Shown: piece by piece, positions 8,815-17,105 of the stretch
How positions within the stretch are numbered: position 1 is the first letter of the stretch
Layout: each line of letters opens with the position of its first letter
NCBI GenBank assembly: GCA_050252415.1
Contig: JBFWKZ010000012.1
Location: forward strand, 1-32,207
Source: Heteroscillospira sp050252415
GTDB lineage: Bacteria > Bacillota > Clostridia > Oscillospirales > Oscillospiraceae
DNA length: 32,207 bases
Direction: 5' to 3'
Position numbers and translations under genes: made by a program
The notes under the pieces: model-generated
Told to the model about the DNA's origin: nothing
The model's database searches: none
The model's input: the letters and a program-made list of their open reading frames with translations, nothing else

Positions 8815-9978
8815 TCATTCCAAATCATAAAAGCTCTTTTTAAGATTGATTTTATCCTTTTCCAAAAATTCTTTTATGGCGCCTAATATTTTTCCGGATA
8901 CGTCTCCGCCGCCGTAAGGCAGTGTCATCCGCTTAATTTTGCATTTGAATTTCCCCGAAAGGGCAAGCTTCATACTGCGCAGGATGTCCTTTTGTGCCGG
9001 ATCACATGAAATAACGGATCCGGCGCAGATCCTTCCTTTTTGCCGTTCTCCGATATTGATGGTCGGTTTCCCAAAGGCGGGCGCCTCAATGATGCCGCTG
9101 GACGAATTTCCGATTACCATTTCGCAGTATTGCAGCGCCGACAGATAACGCAGCACGCCCAGAGAAGCGACGCCCAACGTATTCTCCCGGCCTTTGCAAT
9201 ATTCGTCAATCGTTTTGTTAATGCTTTGACCGTTTGCGTCCGCATTTGCTTTCGTAATGATGTAATTCATATCCGGCATTTCGTCTATTGCGGAAAGAAG
9301 CTCAGAAAACTGGCCGCCTGCCGTATCGTTTTCCATTGTCGCGGGATGAAACGTAACGAGGCAAAACGGTTTATCCAGATTAAAATTGAGCCGGCATGAC
9401 AGTTCCTCTTTCGAAAGCAGCTTTAATCGCTCGGCGTTTTCAACGCCAAGCGAACCGACATTGAAAACCCGTTTGGGATCTTCTCCCATCTGGATGACTC
9501 GTTTTCTGTACTGCTCGGCAGCGGTAAAATGCAGATAGCTCATTTTTGTGATTGAATGCCGAAAGCATTCATCAATGGCCCCTTCGGTAGATTCTCCGCC
9601 ATAAATATGTGCGATTGGTACGTGGGCTACCGCCGCGGCCGTCGCGGCGGCGAATATCTCAAACCGGTCACCTAAAACAATCAGGAAATCAGGCTTTGAA
9701 GAGGAAAAGTATTCCGCAAAACGAATAATACCGGCTCCAATGGCTTTTGACATCGCCTCGTTGCCGTCGCCGTCCTGTAACATCTCAATTTTTGCGTGAA
9801 TTGGATAGTTGTCTTCTTCAATTTCCCTGTAGGTAAGGCCGAATTTTTCCGACAAATGCATTCCTGTCACGGCAATCTGAAGATTAAGGGCGTTATCACT
9901 CCGGATCTTACTTATCAAGGGACGAAGCAGACCGTATTCCGCTCTTGATCCCGTAACGACACAGATATTTTTTCTCAT
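8815..9978 (-). CDS. legG: NDP-sugar hydrolysing 2-epimerase (LegG/NeuC family)
   Basis: 387 residues, the usual length for hydrolysing UDP/GDP-GlcNAc 2-epimerases of the NeuC/LegG type. Visible motifs are VTGSRAEYGLLRPL at the N-terminus, IVLGDRFEIFAAATAAA, HIYGGESTEGAIDECFRHS and GNSSSGIIEAPAFGKP. The reaction is removal of the nucleotide with C2 inversion, giving 2,4-diacetamido-2,4,6-trideoxymannose as substrate for LegI. Its ATG overlaps the legI stop (ATGA), so the two are translationally coupled. The nucleotide is predicted to be GDP from the presence of PtmE, which is inference. Confidence 0.9.
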   Translation of the reverse strand: MRKNICVVTGSRAEYGLLRPLISKIRSDNALNLQIAVTGMHLSEKFGLTYREIEEDNYPIHAKIEMLQDGDGNEAMSKAIGAGIIRFAEYFSSSKPDFLIVLGDRFEIFAAATAAAVAHVPIAHIYGGESTEGAIDECFRHSITKMSYLHFTAAEQYRKRVIQMGEDPKRVFNVGSLGVENAERLKLLSKEELSCRLNFNLDKPFCLVTFHPATMENDTAGGQFSELLSAIDEMPDMNYIITKANADANGQSINKTIDEYCKGRENTLGVASLGVLRYLSALQYCEMVIGNSSSGIIEAPAFGKPTINIGERQKGRICAGSVISCDPAQKDILRSMKLALSGKFKCKIKRMTLPYGGGDVSGKILGAIKEFLEKDKINLKKSFYDLE

Positions 9979-10973
9979 ATTTCAATCAATTCGTCTTCGG
10001 CAAAATCCCTTATTGCGGGGCTTCCAAGCACGTCAAACCATCTCATGGGCGAAATCCCGTTTCCGGGCCTTTTTACGGTAATATTTTTTTCCGTCAGCGT
10101 TTCCCCGGCATAGATCGCTTGCTTTGCTACAATACTCTTTCTGACGATTTCAAGATTGCAGCGCTCCGATTCCGTAACGCGTTTTTGGCCGTCTCCCAAA
10201 GCTGTTTCAATATGTCTTATGGCTGTAATCATCTCTTTCAGCTCCAGAGGCTCAAGACTTGCCTTATGATCAGGTCCCTGCATATCCCGGCTGATTGTAA
10301 AGTGCTTTTCAATCACATTCGCGCCAAGTGCCGCCGCCGCTATCGACACTTCTGTCCCCAGCGTATGATCAGAGTAACCGACCTTTAAACGAAACTCATT
10401 TTTCATCGTGCGCATTGCTTTCAAATTTACATCTGAAAAAGGTGTGGGATACTGCGTATTGCAATGGAGGAGTGTAAGATCATAGGCTCCATTTGCAATC
10501 AGTGCGTTGACGGCGGAGCGCACCTCGTTTATGTCGCACATTCCAGTGGATAAAATAATCGGTTTTTTTAACCCTGCTATTTTTATCAGATGGGGAAGGT
10601 TTGTTATTTCCCCGGACGGAATTTTATAGATCGGCATATCTATGGATGCAAGAAAATCAACGCTCTCAAAATCAAACGGCGTGGATAAAAACATGATTTC
10701 CTTTTCATCGCAGTAAGCTTTCAGTTCAAGGAAATCCCTGTCGGAGAGCGCGAGCTTTTTCAACATATCCAGTTGGTTCCCGCCTTTACCGGTTCCCGCT
10801 TTTTGATATTCGGCTTTTTGCGCATATTTTGTCAACAGCTTCTCAGGTTTGAAGATCTGGAATTTCACCGCGTCGGCACCGGCTTCTGAAGCAATACGAA
10901 CCAATTCTTTTGCGTTTTCAAGGTTTCCGTTATGATTCACGCCCGCTTCCGCGATAATAAGAATTTTATCCAT
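9975..10973 (-). CDS. legI: N,N'-diacetyllegionaminate synthase (LegI/NeuB family)
   Basis: A 332-residue NeuB-type TIM barrel followed by a C-terminal SAF (antifreeze-like) domain from about residue 275. Motifs include IAEAGVNHNG (7-16), DAVKFQIFKPEKL, KIPSGEITN, LSTGMC and GYSDHT, with EKHFT and GPDHKASL late in the barrel. It condenses the hexosamine from LegG with phosphoenolpyruvate to make the nonulosonic acid. The start overlaps the end of legH by 8 bp and the stop overlaps legG. It is one of the most secure assignments in the cluster; the choice of legionaminic over other nonulosonic acids comes from legB, legC, ptmE and legG. Confidence 0.92.
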   Translation of the reverse strand: MDKILIIAEAGVNHNGNLENAKELVRIASEAGADAVKFQIFKPEKLLTKYAQKAEYQKAGTGKGGNQLDMLKKLALSDRDFLELKAYCDEKEIMFLSTPFDFESVDFLASIDMPIYKIPSGEITNLPHLIKIAGLKKPIILSTGMCDINEVRSAVNALIANGAYDLTLLHCNTQYPTPFSDVNLKAMRTMKNEFRLKVGYSDHTLGTEVSIAAAALGANVIEKHFTISRDMQGPDHKASLEPLELKEMITAIRHIETALGDGQKRVTESERCNLEIVRKSIVAKQAIYAGETLTEKNITVKRPGNGISPMRWFDVLGSPAIRDFAEDELIEI

Positions 10974-11610
10974 GGTAACCGACCCTTCTGCATGGATTTC
11001 CGTATGCGATTATATGATCCCGCAAATGATCCACCACGTTGCTTTGAGCGCCGATAAGCGAGTGATTTCCTATGATGATACCGTTTTTAACCGTCGTATT
11101 CGCACCGATGTGTGTATGCTTTCCGACTGTGACATCCCCGCAAAGCACAGTACCTGGGGCGATATGCGCAAATTCGCCGATTCTGCAGGAATGCTCCACA
11201 ATCACTCCGGTGTTGATAATCGCCATGGCCTTTATTTCAGCTCCTGCATTGACCGAGGCGTTCTTTCCGATATACACTCCCTCAGACAAGTCCGCATAAC
11301 TGCTCACGTTTGCGGATTTGTCTATAACGGGAGGTAAAATGAAGCCGATATTTTTTAATTTGATAAACAGCCTTTCCCTGACGGATGTATCTCCTATGCT
11401 TCCCACCGTCACAAAAGCATACTTTACGCCGTTTTGATAGTATTTTTCGAGAAATGAATCGTCTCCGATAATGTCAAAACCCAATATATTTTTTCGCGTA
11501 TACTCATCGGCTTCCGTAATGCCGACGATTCTATAAACGCCTTGCGAAAGGATGCTGTCGATTACGCAAAGCGCATGTCCGCCTGCGCCAGCAAGTATGA
11601 TTTCCTTCAT
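10966..11610 (-). CDS. legH: Sugar O/N-acetyltransferase (LegH/NeuD/PglD family)
   Basis: A 214-residue protein with a PglD-type N-terminal nucleotide-sugar-binding fold (ILAGAGGHALCVID) and a left-handed beta-helix of hexapeptide repeats from about residue 95. The candidate catalytic histidine lies in VEHSCRIGEFAHI. In legionaminic synthesis such enzymes acetylate the 4-amino group made by LegC. It heads the left transcription unit; legI starts inside its last codons. The upstream gap of 283 bp holds no convincing promoter. A NeuD role as O-acetyltransferase is possible, but no other N-acetyltransferase is present in the window. Confidence 0.85.
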   Translation of the reverse strand: MKEIILAGAGGHALCVIDSILSQGVYRIVGITEADEYTRKNILGFDIIGDDSFLEKYYQNGVKYAFVTVGSIGDTSVRERLFIKLKNIGFILPPVIDKSANVSSYADLSEGVYIGKNASVNAGAEIKAMAIINTGVIVEHSCRIGEFAHIAPGTVLCGDVTVGKHTHIGANTTVKNGIIIGNHSLIGAQSNVVDHLRDHIIAYGNPCRRVGYHG

Positions 11611-11850
11611 GATTCCAAGCCCACCAGTTTTCGTTTTTCGGGGTAAGAAAAGCGTATCTTATATAATGATATGTGGGCAGGATGCACTATATGATATTGA
11701 AAAGCTAAAGCGCCTGATGCTGCAGCTTACAGCATTTCCAGATAAGAATGGGACAATGCAGATTCACTTTGCCGCCGCCTTTGGCGGTACGTTCCAAAAG
11801 CTTATCGCTCCCAAACTTAACTGGAATTGCTGTAGAGAGGTAGCAAAAAC
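11611..11850. other. Gap between legH and the DUF4183 gene; possible degraded coding remnant
   Basis: No gene with a ribosome binding site is visible. The plus strand has an uninterrupted frame from 11666 that reads like protein for about 55 codons (DALYDIEKLKRLMLQLTAF, then a Gly/Ala-Phe segment) before running into the terminator at 11851. It may be a relic of a displaced gene. On the minus strand, TATAAG about 50 bp before legH is the only weak promoter candidate. Confidence 0.3.
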
Positions 11851-11878
11851 AAGGAGCCGCCATTGCGGACGGCTCCTT
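11851..11878 (-). terminator. Terminator of the small DUF4183 gene
   Basis: AAGGAGCCG (11851-11859) pairs with CGGCTCCTT (11870-11878), followed on the minus strand by GTTTTTG. It is 16 bp past the stop codon and separates the DUF4183 gene from legH. Confidence 0.85.
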
Positions 11879-11893
11879 GTTAGATTGCCTTGA

Positions 11894-12265
11894 TTATGGG
11901 ATGGCGAATGTCGTGGTCGTCGACATCGACGCAGAGGCATTATAGGTCTGCAGGGTAATAGGTGTGTTGGCGTCCAAAGAAATAGCGCTGGATGCAACGA
12001 TATTAACAGAGGCTGAAGATATCACATAAATGCCGGGCTGCTGCAAAACGCCCTGAATAAACAGGCTGTTAGAAGCCGCGTCGGTTACAAACGCGTCCGT
12101 CGTTCCGCCATCACTGATAACCCAGTTTGCTACTGCAAGCGTATAGGATTGACCGGCAGAAATAACGTAGGCAGAATCGGTAAACGTATAAAAATACTGA
12201 TGGACATCTTGTGTCGTCTCTATCGCAGGTACCGCGCCGGCCAATTTAAAAAGCTGTAAAGCCAT
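11894..12265 (-). CDS. Small DUF4183-like protein, Ser/Thr-rich
   Basis: This 123-residue protein starts at 12265 with a strong GGAAAGGAG site; the longer frame upstream is unsupported. It opens MALQLFKLAGAVPAIETTQD, followed by a HQYFYTFTDSAYVISAG segment and a SLFIQGVLQQPGIY motif. I recognise these as the DUF4183 fold seen in many Bacillus and Clostridia surface or spore-associated proteins. The C-terminus is rich in Ser and Thr (SASMSTTTTF). There is no signal peptide or membrane segment. It has its own terminator and a candidate promoter, and lies between Maf/GT genes and the legionaminic genes, so it is a reasonable acceptor for O-glycosylation (inference). Function is otherwise unknown. 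Confidence 0.72.
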   Translation of the reverse strand: MALQLFKLAGAVPAIETTQDVHQYFYTFTDSAYVISAGQSYTLAVANWVISDGGTTDAFVTDAASNSLFIQGVLQQPGIYVISSASVNIVASSAISLDANTPITLQTYNASASMSTTTTFAIP

Positions 12266-12368
12266 TTTTTCTCTCCTTTCCGCAAAAGTCTCTGCGGAGC
12301 CGTCTGCGTATGACATTGCGCGGGTGAAGCTGCCCGACAAGTCCAGCGGCGGATTCGCATCACACTAA

Positions 12369-12396
12369 TATTATATGTCGCCGCGCAGCATCAGTG
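12369..12396 (-). promoter_or_regulatory. Promoter candidate for DUF4183 gene, sigma-K-like
   Basis: On the minus strand CAC (complement of 12394-12396) lies 16 bp before CATATAATA (complement of 12369-12377). This fits the Bacillus sigma-K form, AC at -35 and CATAnnnTA at -10. The same site contains TATAAT for sigma-A but has no good -35 box. It lies about 100 bp before the start codon. Confidence 0.35.
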
Positions 12397-12423
12397 ATAA
12401 AAGCCTAATGCGGAGCGGCCTCG

Positions 12424-13416
12424 TCAAGGCTTTGCACCGGGGTCGCTCCGGAGTTTTTCAATCGCTTTTTCAATATCGTGAATGCCTGTCTGCGGCCGCG
12501 GCACGCAGACGGCGGGGCACTTTTGCAAAACAAGGCATGTCTCCAGAAGCTGAAGCGCCTGCGCGGTTTTATTCAGTTTTGCATACAGCTCCGCGCGCAG
12601 AAATTGAATATCTGTATAAAAGGGAAAAAGCAGCGCGCCCTCAGCCAGGAGTTCTTCCGCCACGTCATACCTTTCGAGCGCCAGAAAACAGATTGCGAGG
12701 CATTTATACAGATGCGGCGTATAGAGATATCCTCCGCAAAAGGCGCGGCGCGCAAGCTCAAACGACGCGGCGCTCTCTTTGTACTTGCCGGCTTGCAGCA
12801 GCAGAACACCCTTTACATAGCGCAGGTAGCCATCCTGCTGGCGCTCCTCGATATCCTTTTGCAAAAGTTCGATCCGCTCTTTTGCCTGCCATTCGGCGCC
12901 TTTCCCAAGGCGCACGACGCGAAGACCGCAGTTCTGAACGGAAAAAAGCTCCTCATCCGGTATATATGCAAAGGAGCGGTAGCGAAAACGGTAACCTGCC
13001 CGGTTGCGCAGCAGGCGAAGGCTCTGCGTCGGCAAAGTCACGGCGCCTTTTTCCTGCCCGTCGTCCGATTCGACGAGGTAGGCTTCCGCAGTGGGATTTT
13101 GCAAAAGAAGCTCCAGTTCCTTTACCTGCTCGCGCGCGATCGTCTCGGTTGCCTCCAGAAAAAGTACCCATTCGCCGGACGCGCGCTCCATGCAGAAATT
13201 CCTGATCCTGCTGAAGTCGCCCTCCCACGCTGGGGTGTATACCGCGGCGCCCGCCCGCCGCGCGAGATCCGCTGTGCCGTCTTGGGAGCCAAGGTCGGCT
13301 ACGATCGTCTCGTCGGCTATTCCATCCATAGCTTTCAGGCAGGCCGGAAGAAACGATTCCTCATTTTTTGTAATAACGCAAAGGCTCAACTGTTTTTGTA
13401 CCGCCATAGCTTTCAC
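12424..13416 (-). CDS. GT2 family glycosyltransferase with C-terminal TPR-like helices, unusual active-site motif
   Basis: 330 residues with a GT-A N-terminal half (LSLCVITKNEESFLPACL, then DLGSQDGTADLARRAG) and a helical C-terminal half (about residues 170-310) resembling tetratricopeptide repeats, as in GT2 enzymes that modify peptides or proteins. The usual metal-binding LDADE motif reads LFLEATET (86-93), so both expected aspartates are replaced; DLGSQDGT is also less standard than DTGSTDGT. The GTG start overlaps the maf stop (GTGA); an ATG three codons later is equally possible. It is the last gene of the legB-to-GT unit. It may extend the glycan or help Maf; activity is uncertain. Long frames on the opposite strand here are shadows. 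Confidence 0.8.
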   Translation of the reverse strand: MKAMAVQKQLSLCVITKNEESFLPACLKAMDGIADETIVADLGSQDGTADLARRAGAAVYTPAWEGDFSRIRNFCMERASGEWVLFLEATETIAREQVKELELLLQNPTAEAYLVESDDGQEKGAVTLPTQSLRLLRNRAGYRFRYRSFAYIPDEELFSVQNCGLRVVRLGKGAEWQAKERIELLQKDIEERQQDGYLRYVKGVLLLQAGKYKESAASFELARRAFCGGYLYTPHLYKCLAICFLALERYDVAEELLAEGALLFPFYTDIQFLRAELYAKLNKTAQALQLLETCLVLQKCPAVCVPRPQTGIHDIEKAIEKLRSDPGAKP

Positions 13417-15335
13417 ACCGCCTTTCCTTCTTCTGTCAGGGACTCCGCTTCCAGCGCGGTTTTTTCCAGTGCCACCGCGACGCTCCCGCTGACCGCTCCG
13501 AGGTCACGGAAGAACTGCCTGTGTAGGTCAAATATCTTTGTTCTTTTTTCCCTCGTATCAATTGCGCCCAATTGATCCATCAAATAGAAATATGCGCAGT
13601 GAACCCGCTGAAAAAAGAAACAGGAAAGGTTGTCGGATAAACATTGATAAAAAAATGATAGATTCCGTTTATAAACCACATCAAATATTTCCATATACTT
13701 TTTTTCATCCTTATCGACGCACAAAAGCAGCATTCTTTCGCTTTCCAGCCTTTTTAAATTTATCTCACGCGCCATATTGTGGAACATGACGGCATAGTGT
13801 TTTATATCCGCCGTCAGCTTTTTAAGCATCTCTCCGCGCTCCTCGACGGAAATCTTCTTTCTTTCCTCAGCGAGCAGATCGTTTACCCGATACGGGAGAG
13901 GCTCTGTGCAATACCGTTCTATCAACTGCGAAAATTTTTCCCGCCCGGCGCCCCTGATTTTTGCCCCTCCCTCAGTGGCGTTGTAGAAATGATGCTCCGG
14001 GTGATTGGAAATAATAGTTTCTATACCGGTCCGGAAATGTGCCCAGATCCGATTTGACGGAAGCATTTTCCCATCGTTGCCCTCCACCAAGACCGTGGGA
14101 AGTGCGTGGAATAAATTCCGCTCCGGCTTTCCTATATTCTGCGAGATGACGGCGTCTTTGCTGTGCGTGGCGCCATCTGGGCCATAGGATAAATCCTGGC
14201 CGACGAATATGATGGGGTCGGCGCCGAGGTGGATGGCGGATACCGCCGCGAGATGTGCCACACTGGCGCCGGCATCCAATGCGCTTTCGTCACCGATAAT
14301 TGAGTTAACCCAACGGTTAATTCCCTCTCCCATTCTGAAGATAGGCAGTTTTTCTCCCGCGAAGGAGGAGAAAATACGAGGATCGGCCACTACGAGGGCA
14401 AAAAGGGCGATATCCGGCGGATATCGGCGGTCCTTAAAATGATATAGGTAGTCGATCTTTGAACGCTCAAGGACACATAGGACATCAGGTTTTATCCCGC
14501 TTTTAGTAAGCGGCACGATCGCCGATTCCGCACAGATCATAAGGCACTTGCCCTGGATCTTTTTCAGCAGCGGTATGCTTTTGTCGAGCGACGGCCCGTT
14601 GGAAACGATAACCGCCGTCACGCCCCGGAATTTGTCTTTCATGCTGCTGAGAAACGGGCTCTCGGCAATTTCCTTTAAATTGGCGAAAAGATTGCGCATC
14701 CCCAGCATATCGTCCTGATGACTGTTCCCCACGCACGACATCACGAAGGTCAGCTTGCCGAAGATATACCGATGAATTTCCAAATACTCCTGTTTGAAGT
14801 GCCGCGCTGCGGAAAGGGTAAATAAAATTGTCGGATTAGAGGCAACAAAGAAAAGCCTGCTGCAGAATGATTCAGAAAACGCCCTGCTAAAGCAGGCACT
14901 GTCGCCAACATAAAAAATAATCTTCTGCGTTTCAAAAAGAGGCGACAGATCGAAATAATACATCATCGCCTTAAAAAGGCAAATGTCTCTCTCAAACACG
15001 ACAACAACCGATTGCGGTGGCTTTTTCGCAAACATTTCGAAAAGCGGATATCCGAAACCGCAGCCATAGAGGAATGCCAGCGATGACTCCTCAAGATGCA
15101 GTGAGCTTACCCACATTTTGGATTCTTTTATCGGGTGCTCACTTGTGATGTGGAACACGGCGCCGTCCCGTTTGTAAATGCAGACCGGGAGGCCTTCGGA
15201 GTTATATGTAACCTCAATTCTCTCCCCCAGCGCTTCTTCTGAAACGCCGGACACGGTATCCTTAAGCCACTGCGGCAGCAGATCGAAGTTCTTTTGATAC
15301 ATCGCTTGCGTTTCATCGGACTTTGCAATCTTCAT
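13413..15335 (-). CDS. maf: Motility accessory factor (Maf) type protein glycosyltransferase, DUF115/MptE-like
   Basis: 640 residues with the DUF115 core: VSNGPSLDKS at residues 244-253 and a later VGQDLSYG...TH motif, flanked by a long N-terminal domain (LYGCGFGYPLFEMF) and a C-terminal helical region. Maf proteins transfer pseudaminic or legionaminic acids from CMP donors onto Ser/Thr of flagellin before export. I chose ATG 15335 because it overlaps the preceding stop (ATGA) and follows GGGG. Its presence in the legionaminic cluster makes protein O-glycosylation the likely end use. No flagellin or flagellar gene is in the window, so the acceptor is open; the DUF4183 proteins nearby are candidates. 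Confidence 0.87.
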   Translation of the reverse strand: MKIAKSDETQAMYQKNFDLLPQWLKDTVSGVSEEALGERIEVTYNSEGLPVCIYKRDGAVFHITSEHPIKESKMWVSSLHLEESSLAFLYGCGFGYPLFEMFAKKPPQSVVVVFERDICLFKAMMYYFDLSPLFETQKIIFYVGDSACFSRAFSESFCSRLFFVASNPTILFTLSAARHFKQEYLEIHRYIFGKLTFVMSCVGNSHQDDMLGMRNLFANLKEIAESPFLSSMKDKFRGVTAVIVSNGPSLDKSIPLLKKIQGKCLMICAESAIVPLTKSGIKPDVLCVLERSKIDYLYHFKDRRYPPDIALFALVVADPRIFSSFAGEKLPIFRMGEGINRWVNSIIGDESALDAGASVAHLAAVSAIHLGADPIIFVGQDLSYGPDGATHSKDAVISQNIGKPERNLFHALPTVLVEGNDGKMLPSNRIWAHFRTGIETIISNHPEHHFYNATEGGAKIRGAGREKFSQLIERYCTEPLPYRVNDLLAEERKKISVEERGEMLKKLTADIKHYAVMFHNMAREINLKRLESERMLLLCVDKDEKKYMEIFDVVYKRNLSFFYQCLSDNLSCFFFQRVHCAYFYLMDQLGAIDTREKRTKIFDLHRQFFRDLGAVSGSVAVALEKTALEAESLTEEGKAV

Positions 15336-15664
15336 ACTCCGTCGTCCCCTTTCGCCCATTCTTCGCTGAGCGGTAATAGGACATCCTCTAAAAGATCCGT
15401 GATCCCGGCGATATCCTGGTTTTGTATATAAAAAAGCAGCGTCTTTAAACCGGGCAGCAGCCGCTCACCGATACAGGGTCGCTGCGAACACTGGTCGCCC
15501 TCCACCGCTGTTTCGAGCTTAGCCGCCGCCAGAAGGCTTTTGATGCCCGCGGCATCCTCGCCGCTCCGAAACTGCTCCGCAGCCGTCTGCAAAACGTCAT
15601 ATATGTGCCCGTCCCGCGGCTCAAATGCGGCTTGCTCGGTCTTTTTCTTAGTCTCATTCATCAT
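15332..15664 (-). CDS. Small protein translationally coupled to Maf, unknown function
   Basis: A 110-residue, acidic and probably all-helical protein. Start 15664 follows GGAGGG and lies inside the end of the preceding gene; the longer frame upstream overlaps that gene too far. The C-terminal part (LKTLLFYIQNQDIAGITDLLE) reads like a helical hairpin. I believe similar small proteins occur beside DUF115 genes in other clostridia, but I could not check this. It has no signal peptide or membrane segment. Tight coupling on both sides suggests stoichiometric production with Maf, perhaps as a partner or acceptor adaptor (inference). Confidence 0.75.
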   Translation of the reverse strand: MMNETKKKTEQAAFEPRDGHIYDVLQTAAEQFRSGEDAAGIKSLLAAAKLETAVEGDQCSQRPCIGERLLPGLKTLLFYIQNQDIAGITDLLEDVLLPLSEEWAKGDDGV

Positions 15665-15887
15665 CGATGTTATCCCTCCACCCTCCAAGCTGATATTGCG
15701 CAAGAATATTTAGCGTACTGATGGCATGACTGCGAAGCAATTCGTCGTATTTTTGAAGCAGCGCGCTTTCCTCTTTTTCTTCCTCTTCCGATAAAATTGT
15801 TTTTTCAAGCATTGCCGCTTCCTCACGGATAGCTGCCATAAGGCTGCGAAATTCCAATTGTTCAGGACTTGTTATCTCCTTCATCAT
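15654..15887 (-). CDS. Small acidic coiled-coil-like protein, unknown function
   Basis: 77 residues with an excellent AGGAGG site. The middle is a Glu/Lys-rich helix (residues about 20-50, EEEEKEESALLQKYDELLR) likely to form a coiled coil, and the end is acidic. Its last codons overlap the start of the next small gene (ATGAATGA), and it begins 11 bp after ptmE ends. No family is recognised. Size and context recall flagellar export chaperones such as FliT, but I see no matching motif. Confidence 0.72.
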   Translation of the reverse strand: MMKEITSPEQLEFRSLMAAIREEAAMLEKTILSEEEEKEESALLQKYDELLRSHAISTLNILAQYQLGGWRDNIDDE

Positions 15888-15898
15888 AATTCCTCCTA

Positions 15899-16960
15899 TC
15901 AGTCAGATCGTTTGTTGAACACACTGCCGTATTCCTTGCAGGCCTTATGAAAACTTTTTTTGCCGCCGATATCAATCCAATACTCCCGGACGGGAAAAAC
16001 GCAGGTCGCCTCCTTATCATGAAGGAGTATGTCGAACAGACTGGTCATATCGAAAAAGGAATTTTGGGGCACATACCGAAGCGTCTCGGGGCTCAGCGCA
16101 TATATTCCAGCGTTTATAAAGCTTGCGTAAACCGGCTTTTCCTCAAAGCCGATCAAACGGTCGCGGTTCGCTTTGACGACACCATAAGGCACTTGATAGT
16201 CATATGTGGTCACAGCTATCGTCGCTTTGGCCTGATGTTCCCGGTGAAAATCAATAAACTGTTTAAAATCCAGTTTTGTAAGAACATCACCATTTATTAC
16301 AAGAACAGGCTCCGCGGTATGAAACGGGAAAAGGCTGAGGGATCCGGCTGTCCCCATCCGCTTTTTTTCATCAAGATAATGAATTTCCGCACCGTAATCG
16401 CAGCCGTCTCCGAAATGACGCTTGATCTGTTCTGAGAAATAATTGACGGAGATGCAAATCCGCGTGAAACCCTGCTGCACAAGCTGCTCTAAAATAGTCT
16501 GCAGAATGGGTTTTCCGCCGATTTTGAGCATGGGCTTGGGACAGCTGTTTGTCATGGGCGCAAGCCTTTTGCCAAGTCCTCCAGCCATGATGACAACCCA
16601 GCTGTCGCTGCGAAAATCGGGCAGCTGACAGTCGAGCCTTTCTAGTCCAACCACGTGTCCGGCTTCATCTACGACCGGCAGGTGATGCAGTTTATTCGCT
16701 TTCATGATATTGATGATGCTTTTTCGGTCGCTCAGTTTAGGTATTGTAACTGGGAGAGGGTTCATGATACTGCTGACAGGGCTGTCCAAAGGTATTCCCT
16801 TCAGAATACCGCGGCGTATATCACCGTCTGTGACAGTGCCAAGCAGTTTTCCTTCATCATCCGTTACAACAGCAATTTGCTGGGAATTTTTATCTATGAT
16901 TTCAATGGCTTTGTAAATTCTGAAATCGGCAGATATCAGCGCTTTTTCCCATTCGTCCAT
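15899..16960 (-). CDS. ptmE: CBS-domain sugar-phosphate nucleotidyltransferase (PtmE-like)
   Basis: 353 residues: two CBS motifs at about 1-115 (VTDDEGKLLGTVTDGDIRRG, LPVVDEAGHVVGL), then a nucleotidyltransferase domain from 120 with MAGGLGKRLAPM and PKPM (125-144) and INGDVLTK. In Campylobacter, PtmE of this architecture makes GDP-glucosamine from glucosamine-1-phosphate for legionaminic acid. I chose ATG 16960, preceded by GGAGG; the longer frame lacks a site and domain support. It follows legC after a 138-bp gap holding two hairpins. PtmA, PtmF and PgmL equivalents are not in the window, so those steps must come from elsewhere or be replaced. The GDP preference is inferred from the family. 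Confidence 0.87.
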   Translation of the reverse strand: MDEWEKALISADFRIYKAIEIIDKNSQQIAVVTDDEGKLLGTVTDGDIRRGILKGIPLDSPVSSIMNPLPVTIPKLSDRKSIINIMKANKLHHLPVVDEAGHVVGLERLDCQLPDFRSDSWVVIMAGGLGKRLAPMTNSCPKPMLKIGGKPILQTILEQLVQQGFTRICISVNYFSEQIKRHFGDGCDYGAEIHYLDEKKRMGTAGSLSLFPFHTAEPVLVINGDVLTKLDFKQFIDFHREHQAKATIAVTTYDYQVPYGVVKANRDRLIGFEEKPVYASFINAGIYALSPETLRYVPQNSFFDMTSLFDILLHDKEATCVFPVREYWIDIGGKKSFHKACKEYGSVFNKRSD

Positions 16961-16991
16961 AACGTACCTCCGGTAGATTAGATGGCACTTT

Positions 16992-17105
16992 AACAAGGCT
17001 GTCACGCCTTGCTTTAATGCCAATCTCCAATCTATTATATTTGCCAGAGATGCATTTGGTGACATTAACACTAAAGCTGCCGTAAAAGCATCGGGCTTTT
17101 ACGGC
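16992..17105 (-). promoter_or_regulatory. Two stem-loops in the legC-ptmE gap
   Basis: GCCGTAAAAGC (17079-17089) pairs perfectly with GCTTTTACGGC (17095-17105), overlapping the legC stop codon. A second, weaker stem has CAAGGC near 16994 pairing with GCCTTG near 17006. Neither is followed by a T run, so they look more like mRNA processing or partial attenuation elements than terminators. Confidence 0.5.

Noticed and set aside
12375..13575. Long plus-strand ORFs of 276 and 365 residues
   Set aside because: They lie opposite the GT2 glycosyltransferase, which has clear family motifs and coupling to maf. Composition bias of that gene keeps the other strand open.
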